A stretch of 28,457 bases of DNA from an uncultured Acidimicrobiia bacterium (GCA_937900165.1 CALCCX010000126.1:1-28457), one strand, 5' to 3'. Numbered from the stretch's first letter, positions 1 to 8,497 are shown. Notes: a model not told the origin generated them from the letters alone. Numbers and translations: made by a program.

Positions 1-45
1 TTTTTATTGTTTTTTTATTTTTTTATTTTAGTTTGTTTTTTTTTT
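1..45. other. T-rich read-through artefact before the P7 adapter
   Basis: This is an almost pure T tract with scattered A and G, directly upstream of the Illumina P7 sequence. On the opposite strand it is the poly-A noise produced when a sequencing read runs through a short insert, the adapter and the end of the molecule. It is not genomic and should be trimmed. Confidence 0.93.
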
Positions 46-111
46 CAAGCAGAAGACGGCATACGAGATATATCAGTGTGACTGGAGTTCAGACGTGTGC
101 TCTTCCGATCT
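46..111. other. Illumina P7 / index / TruSeq adapter
   Basis: Positions 46-69 match the P7 flow-cell primer (starts CAAGCAGAAGACGGCATACG). Positions 70-77 are an 8-base index, and 78-111 are the TruSeq index-side adapter ending GCTCTTCCGATCT. Genomic sequence begins at 112. Translated on the minus strand, the adapter adds the artefact peptide RSEEHTSELQSH to the trpB fragment. Confidence 0.98.
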
Positions 112-411
112 CAGCAACCCCTGACCAAGGGCATTGTTGATCTTGTGCGCGCCGGTGTGGGCCAAATCCTCCCGCTTCAGCAGCACCTCCACCCCAAGCC
201 GTTCTGACAGTCTCGCTGCACCATGCAACGGGGTTGGCCTTCCGACATAGGTGGTCAGCAGACCGTGGAACTCGTCGAGAAACGACTCGTCTGTCCAGGC
301 CTGGTCGAAGGCCTCCTCGAGCTCGCCAATCGCCGGAATCAGCGTCTCAGGGGCGAACCGGCCTCCGAACTCACCGAATCTGCCTCTGTTGTCTGGCCGC
401 TCGAGTTTCAT
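112..411 (-). CDS. trpB: tryptophan synthase beta subunit, N-terminal fragment
   Basis: TrpB joins indole and L-serine to make tryptophan, using pyridoxal phosphate (PLP), in a complex with TrpA. Only the first 100 residues are present, against about 400 in the family. The fragment has the typical opening GRFGEFGGRFAPETL, the GRPTPL segment (residues 57-62), and HTGAHKINN with the Schiff-base lysine at residue 90. The ATG at 411 is chosen because it overlaps the trpF stop as ATGA, giving tight translational coupling, and because family similarity begins there. An upstream extension in the same frame exists but lies inside trpF. The gene is cut by the contig end, not by mutation. Residues read past 112 come from adapter. 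trpA would be expected further downstream but is outside the window. Confidence 0.96.
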
Positions 412-1007
412 GTCTGGTTCGCTTTCTGGACGAATGCACGGATCAGTTCGGGGTCTTTCACACCTCTGCTGGACTCTAGGCCAGAAGACGCGTCGACCCC
501 CCACGGGCGAACCAACCGTATCGCTTCTTCGATATTGCTCGGATTGAGTCCGCCCGCCAGAACGAAGCGCCTCTCGGTGTTTGGAAGGTCAGATCTGGCG
601 ACCATTCGGCCAGTTCCCCCGAGCGCGTCTGGGTCATACGAATCGACCAGCGGGATCTCCGTGGCTGGTACGTCTCCAATATCGAGTTCTCCAGAACGAA
701 CCGAACGCAGGACTCGCCACCCGACGTCAACGGCAATTCCACCGATCTCGGCCGCGGCCGGGCCGTATGGCTGGACTGCGCTGGCCCCTACCCGCTCGAT
801 GGCGGCAACCATGGCAGAGAGATCCGGTTCTTCAGTGAGAAGAACCACATCTATGCCGACTCCATCCGCCAAACCAGCGGCCCGGTCGAGGTCGACGAAC
901 CTGGGAGAGGCCACTATGTTCACAAGCCCGATCGCTTCGGCGCCGGCGTCGACCGCGGCCTCGATATCCGCCTCTGTTCTGAGGCCGCAAACTTTGACCC
1001 AAGTCAT
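408..1007 (-). CDS. trpF: phosphoribosylanthranilate isomerase
   Basis: TrpF converts N-(5'-phosphoribosyl)anthranilate to CdRP, the step before TrpC. The 199-residue protein is a single TIM barrel of normal length. Visible motifs are KVCGL with the catalytic cysteine (Cys7), the aspartate in PLVDSYDPDALGGTG (Asp122, likely general acid), and the phosphate-binding AGGLNPSNI and VDASSGLES near the C-terminus. The start overlaps the trpC stop by 4 bases (ATGA) and its own stop overlaps the trpB start the same way, so trpC-trpF-trpB should be co-translated. The strand following the first barrel turn (GLVNIVASPRFV) is less canonical than the usual GF.F...SPR. Confidence 0.95.
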   Translation of the reverse strand: MTWVKVCGLRTEADIEAAVDAGAEAIGLVNIVASPRFVDLDRAAGLADGVGIDVVLLTEEPDLSAMVAAIERVGASAVQPYGPAAAEIGGIAVDVGWRVLRSVRSGELDIGDVPATEIPLVDSYDPDALGGTGRMVARSDLPNTERRFVLAGGLNPSNIEEAIRLVRPWGVDASSGLESSRGVKDPELIRAFVQKANQT

Positions 1008-1774
1008 CGCCCCGCGTCCACCATCTCGGCGATCGCCAAAGACGGGTCAACGTGCTTGACGAGGTATTCGCCGATCAACACCGCATCGAACCCAGCCCCC
1101 GCCATACGGCGTGCATCCTCAGGTCCCTTGATCCCGCTTTCCCCTACCGTCGCTGCCACACCCTCCAACATGGGTGCGATGCGTTCGGAGGTCGCGATGT
1201 CTGTGGTGAAGGTGGAGAGATCACGGTTGTTGACCCCGATGATGGTCGCTCCAGATTCGAGTGCCCTCAACGCTTCAGACTCGTCGTGCACTTCGACAAT
1301 CGCAGCCATGCCAAACTCACCGGCCGCGGCGAGCAGTTCGACGAGGGCCGCGTCATCGAGGATGGCCACGATCAACAACACTGCATCTGCGCCCATCGCC
1401 CTCGCCTCGGTGATGTGAATCGGGTGGAGTGTGAAATCCTTGCGAATCACCGGGAGGCCAACGCAAGCCCTGGCGTTGGCCAAATCGTTCGATTCGGCTG
1501 AGAAGAAATCCGGTTCCGTCAAAACCGATAGCGCGGCTGCTCCGCCTCGCTCGTACGACTCGGCCAAAACGGCCGAGTCCAGGTGGACGTTGAGCGGACC
1601 CTTCGAGGGTGAGGCACGTTTGATTTCGGCGATGACCGAGAGCCCGGGCGATAGGAGTGCTCCGGCGAAATCGCGGACCGGCGGCGCCGTTCGTACGCCG
1701 GCCTCCAATTCTGGGAGCCGGGCAATCAACTCAGGAAGCCGATGCCTAACGGCTTGGACAATGCGATCGAGCAC
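1004..1774 (-). CDS. trpC: indole-3-glycerol phosphate synthase
   Basis: TrpC closes the indole ring: CdRP to indole-3-glycerol phosphate. The protein has 256 residues and the standard TIM-barrel motifs: AEIKRASPSKG (Glu50, Lys52), VIRKDF with catalytic Lys112, AIVEVH (Glu161), GVNNRDL (Asn183) and VGESGI. The start is a GTG at 1774, with no clear ribosome-binding site upstream. A 61-base gap separates it from the ygfZ-like gene, the largest gap inside this operon. It overlaps trpF by 4 bases. Confidence 0.96.
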   Translation of the reverse strand: MLDRIVQAVRHRLPELIARLPELEAGVRTAPPVRDFAGALLSPGLSVIAEIKRASPSKGPLNVHLDSAVLAESYERGGAAALSVLTEPDFFSAESNDLANARACVGLPVIRKDFTLHPIHITEARAMGADAVLLIVAILDDAALVELLAAAGEFGMAAIVEVHDESEALRALESGATIIGVNNRDLSTFTTDIATSERIAPMLEGVAATVGESGIKGPEDARRMAGAGFDAVLIGEYLVKHVDPSLAIAEMVDAGR

Positions 1775-1835
1775 CGGAGGATGCTACCGGCCACCAGTAG
1801 CGCCCGAATCATCCGGAGCCAGGCGACGCAGATCT

Positions 1836-2795
1836 CTACCCGTCTCGGGGTGCTCCGACCATCGGTAGATCGACGACGAGCGCTGACGCCTTTCCTTCAT
1901 CCCATTCCAGCGATACAACAGTTCCGGACTGGGCCTCTCTGCGGACTAAGCCCATGGCGATTGGAGCTCGAAGTTCGAGAGATTCGCCAACGGAAGTTAT
2001 TCGACCCAACTCCCGGTCGGCCCCGACAATGGTGGCGCCGATCGGCGGAACAACGCTGTCCTGCAATTGCAGACCGGCGAGGCGCCGGTTGACCCGACCC
2101 CTGGTGTTGATCCTGGCGACCAGTTCTTGACCGAGGTAGCAGCCTTTGGAGAAGGAAACCGACACGTCCACCAGCCCAGACTCCTGGGGAATCGTGTTGT
2201 GATCGACGTCGCGACCCATGACCGGTTCCCCTGTCTCGATCCTGATCGTTTCGGCTGCGATTGCACCGACTCGCACCGCTCCCGCCTCTTCGATGATTCC
2301 GGCGTCCACACCGGCCACCAGAACTCTTTGCAAGGGTCCGAGGGGGGCATCGATGACTAGCACGGAGTCCGCCTCACTCCAGCCTTCGACCATGTCCACG
2401 ACCCTGGCAACCGTCGACCTCGCCTTCGCTCCCCAAACCTCGAGGATCGACCTGGCATCAGGTCGCAGCTCGACATCCACCCGAAACCGCCAACCCGCCA
2501 AGGCCTCGAGTGTGGCTTCGGCCATCGATTGATCGACCAATATGCCGACCCGGTCCTCGCCACGCAGCACCCACATGAGCGACACCAATTTGCCGCGTGG
2601 TTCCAACAGCATCGACCTGGAGACCTGTCCCGCCGCCATTGCTTCGATGTCCTGAGTGATGATGCTCTGCAGGAATGACACGGCGTCTGGACCCTCAACC
2701 CAGAACAGGCTCCGCAAGCCCTCAACCAGGCCGGCCGAACGGCCTGCGAGGTACTCGGCGGTGGTGTCTCCGTAGCTTTCTGGCAGATCAGACAT
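1836..2795 (-). CDS. ygfZ: YgfZ/GcvT-like folate-binding Fe-S maintenance protein
   Basis: YgfZ-family proteins resemble the glycine-cleavage T protein and use a folate to help build or repair Fe-S clusters. The 319-residue protein carries the family signature KGCYLGQE at residues 217-224, with the conserved Cys219. The N-terminal half has the folate-binding fold pattern (FLQSIITQDI, LLEPRGKLV). It sits inside the trp operon: its start overlaps the end of trpE by 8 bases, and trpC follows 61 bases later. No tryptophan-specific role is known to me for this family, so the placement may only reflect co-transcription. Family assignment is firm; the exact clients cannot be told from sequence. Confidence 0.9.
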   Translation of the reverse strand: MSDLPESYGDTTAEYLAGRSAGLVEGLRSLFWVEGPDAVSFLQSIITQDIEAMAAGQVSRSMLLEPRGKLVSLMWVLRGEDRVGILVDQSMAEATLEALAGWRFRVDVELRPDARSILEVWGAKARSTVARVVDMVEGWSEADSVLVIDAPLGPLQRVLVAGVDAGIIEEAGAVRVGAIAAETIRIETGEPVMGRDVDHNTIPQESGLVDVSVSFSKGCYLGQELVARINTRGRVNRRLAGLQLQDSVVPPIGATIVGADRELGRITSVGESLELRAPIAMGLVRREAQSGTVVSLEWDEGKASALVVDLPMVGAPRDG

Positions 2796-4257
2796 CCGAA
2801 GCCCCCTTTATTGCGGCCAGTGCGGCCGCGGCCTTGGCCATGGTCTCGTCGTACTCCGTAGCCGGATCCGAATCGGCAACCAGGCCGGCGCCTGCCTGGA
2901 CCCAGGCCTTGCCGTCTGCGATCACCACCGTGCGAAGACAGATGGCGGTGTCCACGTTTCCCGAAAAATCCAAGTACCCGAGCGCACCCGCATATGGGCC
3001 TCTGGCAACAGGTTCCAACTCGTCGATTATCTGCATAGCGGCAACTTTGGGAGCACCAGACACCGTTCCGTGTGGGAACACGGCTCGAAGCACATCGACC
3101 GGTCCGAGACCGGGTCGGAGCTTGCCTGAAACTCCTGAAACAATGTGCATGACATGAGAAAAACGCTCGATCACCATGAGCTCATCAACATCGACGGTGC
3201 CAAACTCGCAGACCCTACCGAGGTCGTTGCGGGCAAGATCCACGAGCATCACATGCTCGGCCCGCTCCTTGGGGTCGGCCAACAAGTCCTCCTCGAGGGC
3301 CTGGTCCTCGTCCTGTGTCTTGCCCCTCGGTCTCGTCCCTGCAATAGGACGTGAATGCACGATCCCGTCCCTGACCCTCGTCATCAGCTCCGGCGATGAA
3401 CCCACCACTGTGACCTGGGGATGACGAAGGAAGAACATGAAAGGCGACGGATTGATCAATCGCAGCGCCCTGTAAACGCGAAAGGCATCACCCCCATAAT
3501 CCGTTTCGAGGCGCTGGGACAGGGTCACCTGAAAAGCGTCACCCTTCCGGACATACTCGCGTACCGCCTCCACCCCAGACTCAAACGCCTTTCTGTCCAA
3601 TGTTGATATCGGAGTGATTTCGGGTGGGATACGGCTCGGAAGCTGGGTTGGCGTGTACTGGGTTCCAGCGCCAAGTCGTTCGGCCGCGCTCGACAGGGCC
3701 CGAACGGCGGCGTCGTACTGGGCTGACGGATCATCTGCAACGAATACGTTGCGAACCAACACGATCGACTGTGAGAAGCGATCGACTGCGGCCAGACTGC
3801 CAACGAACTGCCAAACCATTTCCGGGAGGTCGCGATCATCCAACGGCATATTCGGCATCCGCTCTATGTATCGGACCACGTCGTAGGACAGATACCCGAC
3901 CAGGCCGCTGTGCAGGGGAGGAAGGCCGGGTAGGTCTGGACTCCTGTAGCGGGCCAACAGTTCCTCGAGGACCTCGAGCGGGTCACCATCGGGTAAATCG
4001 AGGTCTGCGCCTTCGGCGCTGACCAGACCACCCCTCGACACGACCGTGAACTCGGGATCCCACCCGAGAAACGACCATTGCGCCCACTGCTCGCCCCCCT
4101 GAACGGATTCGAGGAGAAAGCCAGGTGCCGAACCGACCAGCTTTTCGAACGCAGAGACAGGTGTCTCTCGATCGGCCAAGATCGTTGTGGTGAGAGGCAC
4201 AACCGGATACCGACCAGCCAGGTCGACGAATTCTGATCGCCCAAGGTTGAACTTCAT
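2788..4257 (-). CDS. trpE: anthranilate synthase component I
   Basis: TrpE turns chorismate plus ammonia (delivered by TrpG) into anthranilate, the committed step of tryptophan synthesis. The 489-residue protein has the N-terminal regulatory domain with FLLESVQGGEQWAQWSFLG, whose LLES segment is the usual tryptophan feedback site. The C-terminal chorismate-binding domain shows SRPIAGTRPRG, a DLARNDLGRVC block, FPHGTVSGAPK and AGALGYLDFSGNVD. No trpG or trpD is present nearby, so the amidotransferase partner must be elsewhere. The ATG is preceded by a 15-base hairpin that holds the only plausible Shine-Dalgarno-like bases. Confidence 0.96.
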   Translation of the reverse strand: MKFNLGRSEFVDLAGRYPVVPLTTTILADRETPVSAFEKLVGSAPGFLLESVQGGEQWAQWSFLGWDPEFTVVSRGGLVSAEGADLDLPDGDPLEVLEELLARYRSPDLPGLPPLHSGLVGYLSYDVVRYIERMPNMPLDDRDLPEMVWQFVGSLAAVDRFSQSIVLVRNVFVADDPSAQYDAAVRALSSAAERLGAGTQYTPTQLPSRIPPEITPISTLDRKAFESGVEAVREYVRKGDAFQVTLSQRLETDYGGDAFRVYRALRLINPSPFMFFLRHPQVTVVGSSPELMTRVRDGIVHSRPIAGTRPRGKTQDEDQALEEDLLADPKERAEHVMLVDLARNDLGRVCEFGTVDVDELMVIERFSHVMHIVSGVSGKLRPGLGPVDVLRAVFPHGTVSGAPKVAAMQIIDELEPVARGPYAGALGYLDFSGNVDTAICLRTVVIADGKAWVQAGAGLVADSDPATEYDETMAKAAAALAAIKGASDV

Positions 4258-4260
4258 GTC

Positions 4261-4275
4261 GGCAGGCTACCTGCC
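4261..4275 (-). promoter_or_regulatory. hairpin just upstream of the trpE start
   Basis: The sequence GGCAGG-CTA-CCTGCC is a perfect 6-bp stem with a 3-base loop. It lies between the ccdA stop and the trpE ATG, ending 3 bases before the ATG. On the mRNA strand the first arm contains AGG, the only Shine-Dalgarno-like element. The hairpin could hide it, or could be a minor structural feature. The structure is seen directly; any regulation is inference. Confidence 0.45.
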
Positions 4276-4284
4276 CACCCGGCA

Positions 4285-5076
4285 CTAGATGACGGCGAGC
4301 CAGTCGAGTCCGATCCGGACCATGAAGTTGGTTATCCAAATAGAGATGACGTTGATCTGACCCGTCACCATCACGACCCCGAAGGCGGCCAGCGCGACCC
4401 CAGAGCCGATGTTGATTGTGCGCAGATAGCGGCGCATGAAGGAGATCACTCTGAACGCCTTCGTCAATCCGATCGCGGCAAGTACGAACGGGACTCCCAA
4501 CCCGAGAGAGAAGAACAGCAAAAGGACCATGCCCTGGGTCAGGCTCTCTGATGCGGCTGCAGCAGTGAGAATCACCCCGAGCACCGGTCCGATACACGGG
4601 GTCCACCCAAAACCGAACGCCACCCCCATGACCGGGGGCGCGAACGAGCCGAGCCGGGATGGGTTCACGTCCGGCCGATGCTCACGCATCAAGAACGACA
4701 GTGCAGGCGACTTGGAGACAGCCAGCATCACCATCAGTATCCCGAAGCCGATGATGACCCAACCCGCGATCGTGGTTGTCAGCAATTGGTTCCGCAACAA
4801 CCACTCACCCAGGACGGTGGCCGATGCGCCCACCGCGACGAACACCACCGTGAATCCTGCAACGAACAGAAGCGTCACACGGAACATGCGCACGACCGAA
4901 GTGTTGCCTGCTTCGAGGTCGGCAACGGAATAGCCGGACATCATCGACAGGTAGCCGGGCAGCAGAGGAAGCACGCAGGGCGAGAGGAACGAGAGCGCGC
5001 CGGCTCCGAAGGCCACAATTATCCCGACTTCTTGCAATTGGCTCCAGCTCGGCGGGTCCTCAGATGATGGCAGCAA
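4285..5076 (-). CDS. ccdA: CcdA-type thiol-disulfide transmembrane protein
   Basis: CcdA/DsbD-core proteins carry reducing equivalents from cytoplasmic thioredoxin across the membrane, usually for cytochrome c maturation. The 263-residue protein has six hydrophobic segments and the paired redox cysteines in FLSPCVLPLLPG (Cys34) and GWTPCIGPVLG (Cys161). The start is taken as the TTG at 5076. An internal start before VGIIVAFG is also possible, since the first 15 residues are not conserved in character. trpE starts 27 bases downstream, so it heads this minus-strand run. No ResB, ResC or thioredoxin-like partner is next to it. Confidence 0.9.
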   Translation of the reverse strand: MLPSSEDPPSWSQLQEVGIIVAFGAGALSFLSPCVLPLLPGYLSMMSGYSVADLEAGNTSVVRMFRVTLLFVAGFTVVFVAVGASATVLGEWLLRNQLLTTTIAGWVIIGFGILMVMLAVSKSPALSFLMREHRPDVNPSRLGSFAPPVMGVAFGFGWTPCIGPVLGVILTAAAASESLTQGMVLLLFFSLGLGVPFVLAAIGLTKAFRVISFMRRYLRTINIGSGVALAAFGVVMVTGQINVISIWITNFMVRIGLDWLAVI

Positions 5077-5265
5077 CCTACGGTTACTTCACATCATTGC
5101 GACGAAGGTGTTCATGGCGCCTTTCTCGTGCCGCACTCGCTGGCCGGTTCGATCCTCTAGTCTGCCCGGCGGTGGGTCAGGGAACATGGCGAGGCGAGCC
5201 ATGTCTGCCGAGCGGCAAGGCACATCCGTTGGCCAGACGGACCCTGGAAAAGAGAGGATCGAGCG

Positions 5266-6498
5266 ATGCTCAAACGTTTGATCCGATTGGTTGCTCCAGT
5301 GCGGGGATTCCGTCGTGAGGACCGCAGACTCCTCACCCTGATGTATCTGATCGGCATTTTTCACGGCTACGCCCAGAGCCAGGCAGTCAACACCCTCCCG
5401 TTCGTGCGTCTCTCCTTTGGCCTCAGCGAGGGCGATATGAGCCGCCTGTTCGCCTATGCCAGGATCGGCGCGGTGATCGCGGTCGGGTACGCGATCATGG
5501 GTGACCGCCAAGGCCGAAGGCGTCCGTTCTTGGCAGCGACCCTCCTTCTCTTTCTGGCCACCGCGGCCACGGCTTTCGCCAACGGACCTCTCGTCTACAC
5601 CGTTCTGCAGGGCCTGACCAGAATGGGAGGGGCGGCCGCTGGGGCCCTGGCCGTGGTACTGCTCGCAGAGCAGCTCAGACCAGATTCGCGCGCTTGGGGA
5701 ATCGCCGTGTACGCCGCCGCCACCGCTTTCGGTTCTGGCATCGGACTATTCGCCCTTCCGATCGCCCGGATGGGAGAACAGAGTTGGAGGGTTTTGTTCG
5801 GCCTCGCTGCTCTTGGCTTGATCGTGTACCCCCTTCTCAGCTCCAAACTGCCAGAGTCACCCGCATTTCGGCCGGTTGAGAGGCCGGCCAGTTTTCTCGC
5901 GGTTCCCTTTGGAGCACACGCGAGAGGCTTCTGGACCTTGGCCGCCTATAGCCTGCTGGTGGCGTCCTTCGGAGTGATCGTGATCACTTTCGGACTGGAG
6001 CGTCTGGTAAACGACCTCGGCTACACAACCGGGGCCGCCTCTTGGATCATGCTGGTCGGCGGCACGGTCGGAGGAATAGGGTTCTTCGCTGGTGGTCGAA
6101 TGGCAGACACGATGGGTCGCAAAGCGACCATCTCGGTGGCGCTTCTCGCCGGCCTGGTCGGTGGTGTCGGATTTTATTGGCTCTCGTCTCCCCCGCTTTT
6201 GATCTTCTCCTGGACCGTCAGCACGTTCGGGGGTTTCGCCTCGATCCCCGCCGCAGCGGCTCAGCGCAATGAACTTTTTCCAACCGAAGTCCGCGCGACG
6301 GCGGTGCAATGGATCAATTCGACGGCAGTCCTCGGGTCGATGCTTGGGCTCGCGGTCGGCGCGGCCACCATCGACGTGTGGGGGCTGCCCAGAACGGTGG
6401 CCACACTCGGAATCGGGGTAATCCTCGCAATCGTCATCCAAACCTTCGTTCCCGAAAGCCTCGGCACTCAGCTCGATCAGGACAACGTGGCGCCGTGA
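5266..6498 (+). CDS. MFS transporter
   Basis: This is a 410-residue major facilitator superfamily permease with about 12 hydrophobic segments. The cytoplasmic loop between helices 2 and 3 carries the motif-A sequence GDRQGRRR (residues 79-86), and the pseudo-repeat in the second half has GGRMADTMGRKAT. The segment FPTEVRATAVQW resembles the sugar/acid-proton family pattern before helix 11. The ATG at 5266 has a purine-rich ribosome-binding site (GAGAGG) in front. Substrate cannot be predicted. The last 22 bases overlap the 3' end of the convergent MATE gene. Confidence 0.88.
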   Translation: MLKRLIRLVAPVRGFRREDRRLLTLMYLIGIFHGYAQSQAVNTLPFVRLSFGLSEGDMSRLFAYARIGAVIAVGYAIMGDRQGRRRPFLAATLLLFLATAATAFANGPLVYTVLQGLTRMGGAAAGALAVVLLAEQLRPDSRAWGIAVYAAATAFGSGIGLFALPIARMGEQSWRVLFGLAALGLIVYPLLSSKLPESPAFRPVERPASFLAVPFGAHARGFWTLAAYSLLVASFGVIVITFGLERLVNDLGYTTGAASWIMLVGGTVGGIGFFAGGRMADTMGRKATISVALLAGLVGGVGFYWLSSPPLLIFSWTVSTFGGFASIPAAAAQRNELFPTEVRATAVQWINSTAVLGSMLGLAVGAATIDVWGLPRTVATLGIGVILAIVIQTFVPESLGTQLDQDNVAP

Positions 6499-7776
6499 CG
6501 GATCGCCAGCGGTAACACCCTGAAAACCATCAAGGCGGTCACCACCCACCAGACATCCGCGATGGTGGTGACCGACGCCAACCCAATGGCACCCAGCACG
6601 GTGGCCACAACCATCCAACCTCCCAGGAAACGGAAAGCCCCTGCACCGATGTAAATCCCGTCCCAGACAAAGACAAGAGCGTTGAGCGGTTGGGTGAGGG
6701 CCACGAAGGGCATCAGTGACGTGACCACGAGCACGACTTCGGGGTCAGAGGAAAACCAGGTTGGCAACGCCCCTCGCAACAGCCAGAAGGCCAATCCGAG
6801 AGAGCCTCCCCATACCAGCGCCCAGGCAAGCATCCGATCGGCCGTCAGCCTCGCCTCCTGGTTGTCACCTTGGCCGAGGCTCGCGGCGATGAGTGCCTGG
6901 GCGGCTATCGCTATCGCGTCTACCGCCAAGGCCAGGAATATCCACACCTGGAGTGCCACCTGGTGGGCGGCAACTTCGACAACACCGATCTCGGCGGCGG
7001 TTCGGGTGGTGAGTGCGAAGAAGGACACAAGGGCCAGAGACCGAACCGACAAGGCCGACCCTGCCCCCAACAATGAAACGAGATCACCGAATTTTGGGAT
7101 CGTGGCAGTGAGCGGAAGACCCGAGCGTCCTCGGGCCAAACAGCCAGACAAAGGCGATCGCTCCACCCCACTGTGCGACTACCGATGCAATCGCCGCTCC
7201 CTGTACCCCTAGGTCGAATCCGAAGATCAGCAGCGGGTCGAGGATCAGATTGACGATGCTGAGCCCAACCGTCACCAGCAGCGGGGTGAACGTGTCCCGC
7301 ACTCCCCTGAAGATCCCATTTGCGTCCGTGATCACAAGTACGGCAGGCAGCCCGAATGCCCGGATCCGCAGATACTAGATCGCCGGTTCGCCCACCTCGC
7401 CGCCTGCTCCCATGAACTCCACCAACGAACCGGCGGCGCTCACCAGTATCACCGCGCCGACGAGGCCGAAACCGACTCCCAGGATCAGGGCCTGACCGGC
7501 CAACGATGCCGCTTGTCGATCATTTCCGCTCGCGACTGCTGACGCGATGAGCGGGGTCGTTGCATAGGCGAGAAAAGTGAAGACAAAGAAGGCAAACCCG
7601 AGAATGGCGGCATCTATCCCGAGCGCCGCCAGCGGCGCAGCACCGAGCCGTCCGACGAACGCCGTGTCCACGAGGGATACGAGCGGTTCGGCCGCCAGCG
7701 CGCCAAGCGCAGGTATGGCGAGCCGAAAAATCGCCCTGTCGGTCTCGGTTATCCGCAGCGCGGTTGCTTCGCTCAT
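6477..7776 (-). pseudogene. MATE-family (DinF-like) exporter, broken by amber codon and frameshift
   Basis: MATE proteins export drugs or metabolites in exchange for Na+ or H+. The reading frame from the ATG at 7776 gives a typical N-terminus (DRAIFRLAIPALGALAAEPLVSLVDTAFVGRLG at the start), then meets an in-frame TAG at 7377-7375, right before YLRIRAFGLPAVL. The same frame continues as clear MATE sequence (GIFRGVRDTFTPL) until about 7120, where one extra base shifts the frame. The rest, from LPLTATIPKFGDL to the stop at 6477, lies one base over. The total of 1300 bases is 3 x 433 + 1, so dropping one base (for example one G of the GGG read at 7120-7122) restores a full-length protein of about 432 residues. 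The gene is therefore full-length in extent but carries two separate lesions: true decay, or two consensus errors. Confidence 0.85.
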
Positions 7777-7785
7777 GAGCCCTCG

Positions 7786-7801
7786 ACGTTACCGCTAGCC
7801 T
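7786..7801. promoter_or_regulatory. divergent -10 boxes between MATE gene and nth
   Basis: Only 33 bases separate the two start codons. On the plus strand TAGCCT (7796-7801) ends 8 bases before the nth ATG. On the minus strand TAACGT (7791 to 7786) ends 9 bases before the MATE ATG. Both fit TANNNT, the actinobacterial -10 pattern, at the spacing expected for leaderless transcripts. No good -35 was seen for either. Confidence 0.5.
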
Positions 7802-7809
7802 CTGGCCGC

Positions 7810-8496
7810 ATGGGAGCAGGAGAGGCAAGCGCCGACGGCCAACGGCCCACGGCCGGAGAGCGGGGCCATGCTCGGGCAGTGGTCAATCGACTCGCCAAGC
7901 GATACCCCCAGATCCGAACGGCGCTCGACTACCGGGATCCATACCAACTCCTCGTTTCGACGGTCATCTCGGCCCAGACGACCGATGAGAACGTCAACCG
8001 TGCGACACCAGAGCTCTTCAGACGCTGGCCGACCGCCACAGATCTCGCCGATGCCAACCCCGAAGACGTAGAGCAGGTCATCTTTTCGACCGGTTTCTAC
8101 CGACAGAAAACCCGTTCGATCATCGCTCTCGCCCAGGATCTTCTCGCCAAATTCGACGGGGTGGTGCCTGAGACCCTCGACGACCTGGTGACACTCAAGG
8201 GAGTCGGACGCAAGACGGCCTCCGTGGTACTCGCTGAAGCATTTGATCAGCCGGCAATCGCGGTTGACACCCACGTCAAACGTGTCAGCGGCCGCCTTGG
8301 CATGACGACGGAAACCGACCCGGCGAAGATCGAGCAAGATCTCAAGGCGCTAGTGCCTCGTGATCAATGGGCCAAACTTTCGATGCGCTTGATCCAATAC
8401 GGCCGTGACGTCTGCGACGCCCGCAAGCCCGCCTGCTGGCGGTGCGATCTCCGCCGCCTCTGCCCCCACCAACCCAAAACGCCCAAACCGGACTGA
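7810..8496 (+). CDS. nth: endonuclease III (base-excision repair)
   Basis: This DNA glycosylase/AP lyase removes oxidised pyrimidines. The 228-residue protein has the helix-hairpin-helix LKGVGRKTA with catalytic Lys135, the VDTHVKR segment with Asp153, and a [4Fe-4S] cluster motif C-x6-C-x2-C-x5-C formed by Cys202, 209, 212 and 218. The N-terminus is about 15-20 residues longer than E. coli Nth. The ATG at 7810 is favoured because a TANNNT box lies 8 bases before it, although the GTG at residue 24 is possible. Confidence 0.95.
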   Translation: MGAGEASADGQRPTAGERGHARAVVNRLAKRYPQIRTALDYRDPYQLLVSTVISAQTTDENVNRATPELFRRWPTATDLADANPEDVEQVIFSTGFYRQKTRSIIALAQDLLAKFDGVVPETLDDLVTLKGVGRKTASVVLAEAFDQPAIAVDTHVKRVSGRLGMTTETDPAKIEQDLKALVPRDQWAKLSMRLIQYGRDVCDARKPACWRCDLRRLCPHQPKTPKPD

Positions 8497-8497
8497 A

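Noticed and set aside
5857..6618. A 253-residue minus-strand frame within the MFS gene
   Set aside because: It is His/Asp/Arg-rich low-complexity shadow opposite a clear membrane transporter and overlaps the MATE 3' end in a different frame.
7375..7377. Pyrrolysine or other recoding at the MATE amber codon, prompted by an MttB-family gene nearby
   Set aside because: The MttB homologue itself has no in-frame amber codon, no pyl genes are present, and the same MATE gene also has a frameshift, so damage or error is simpler.
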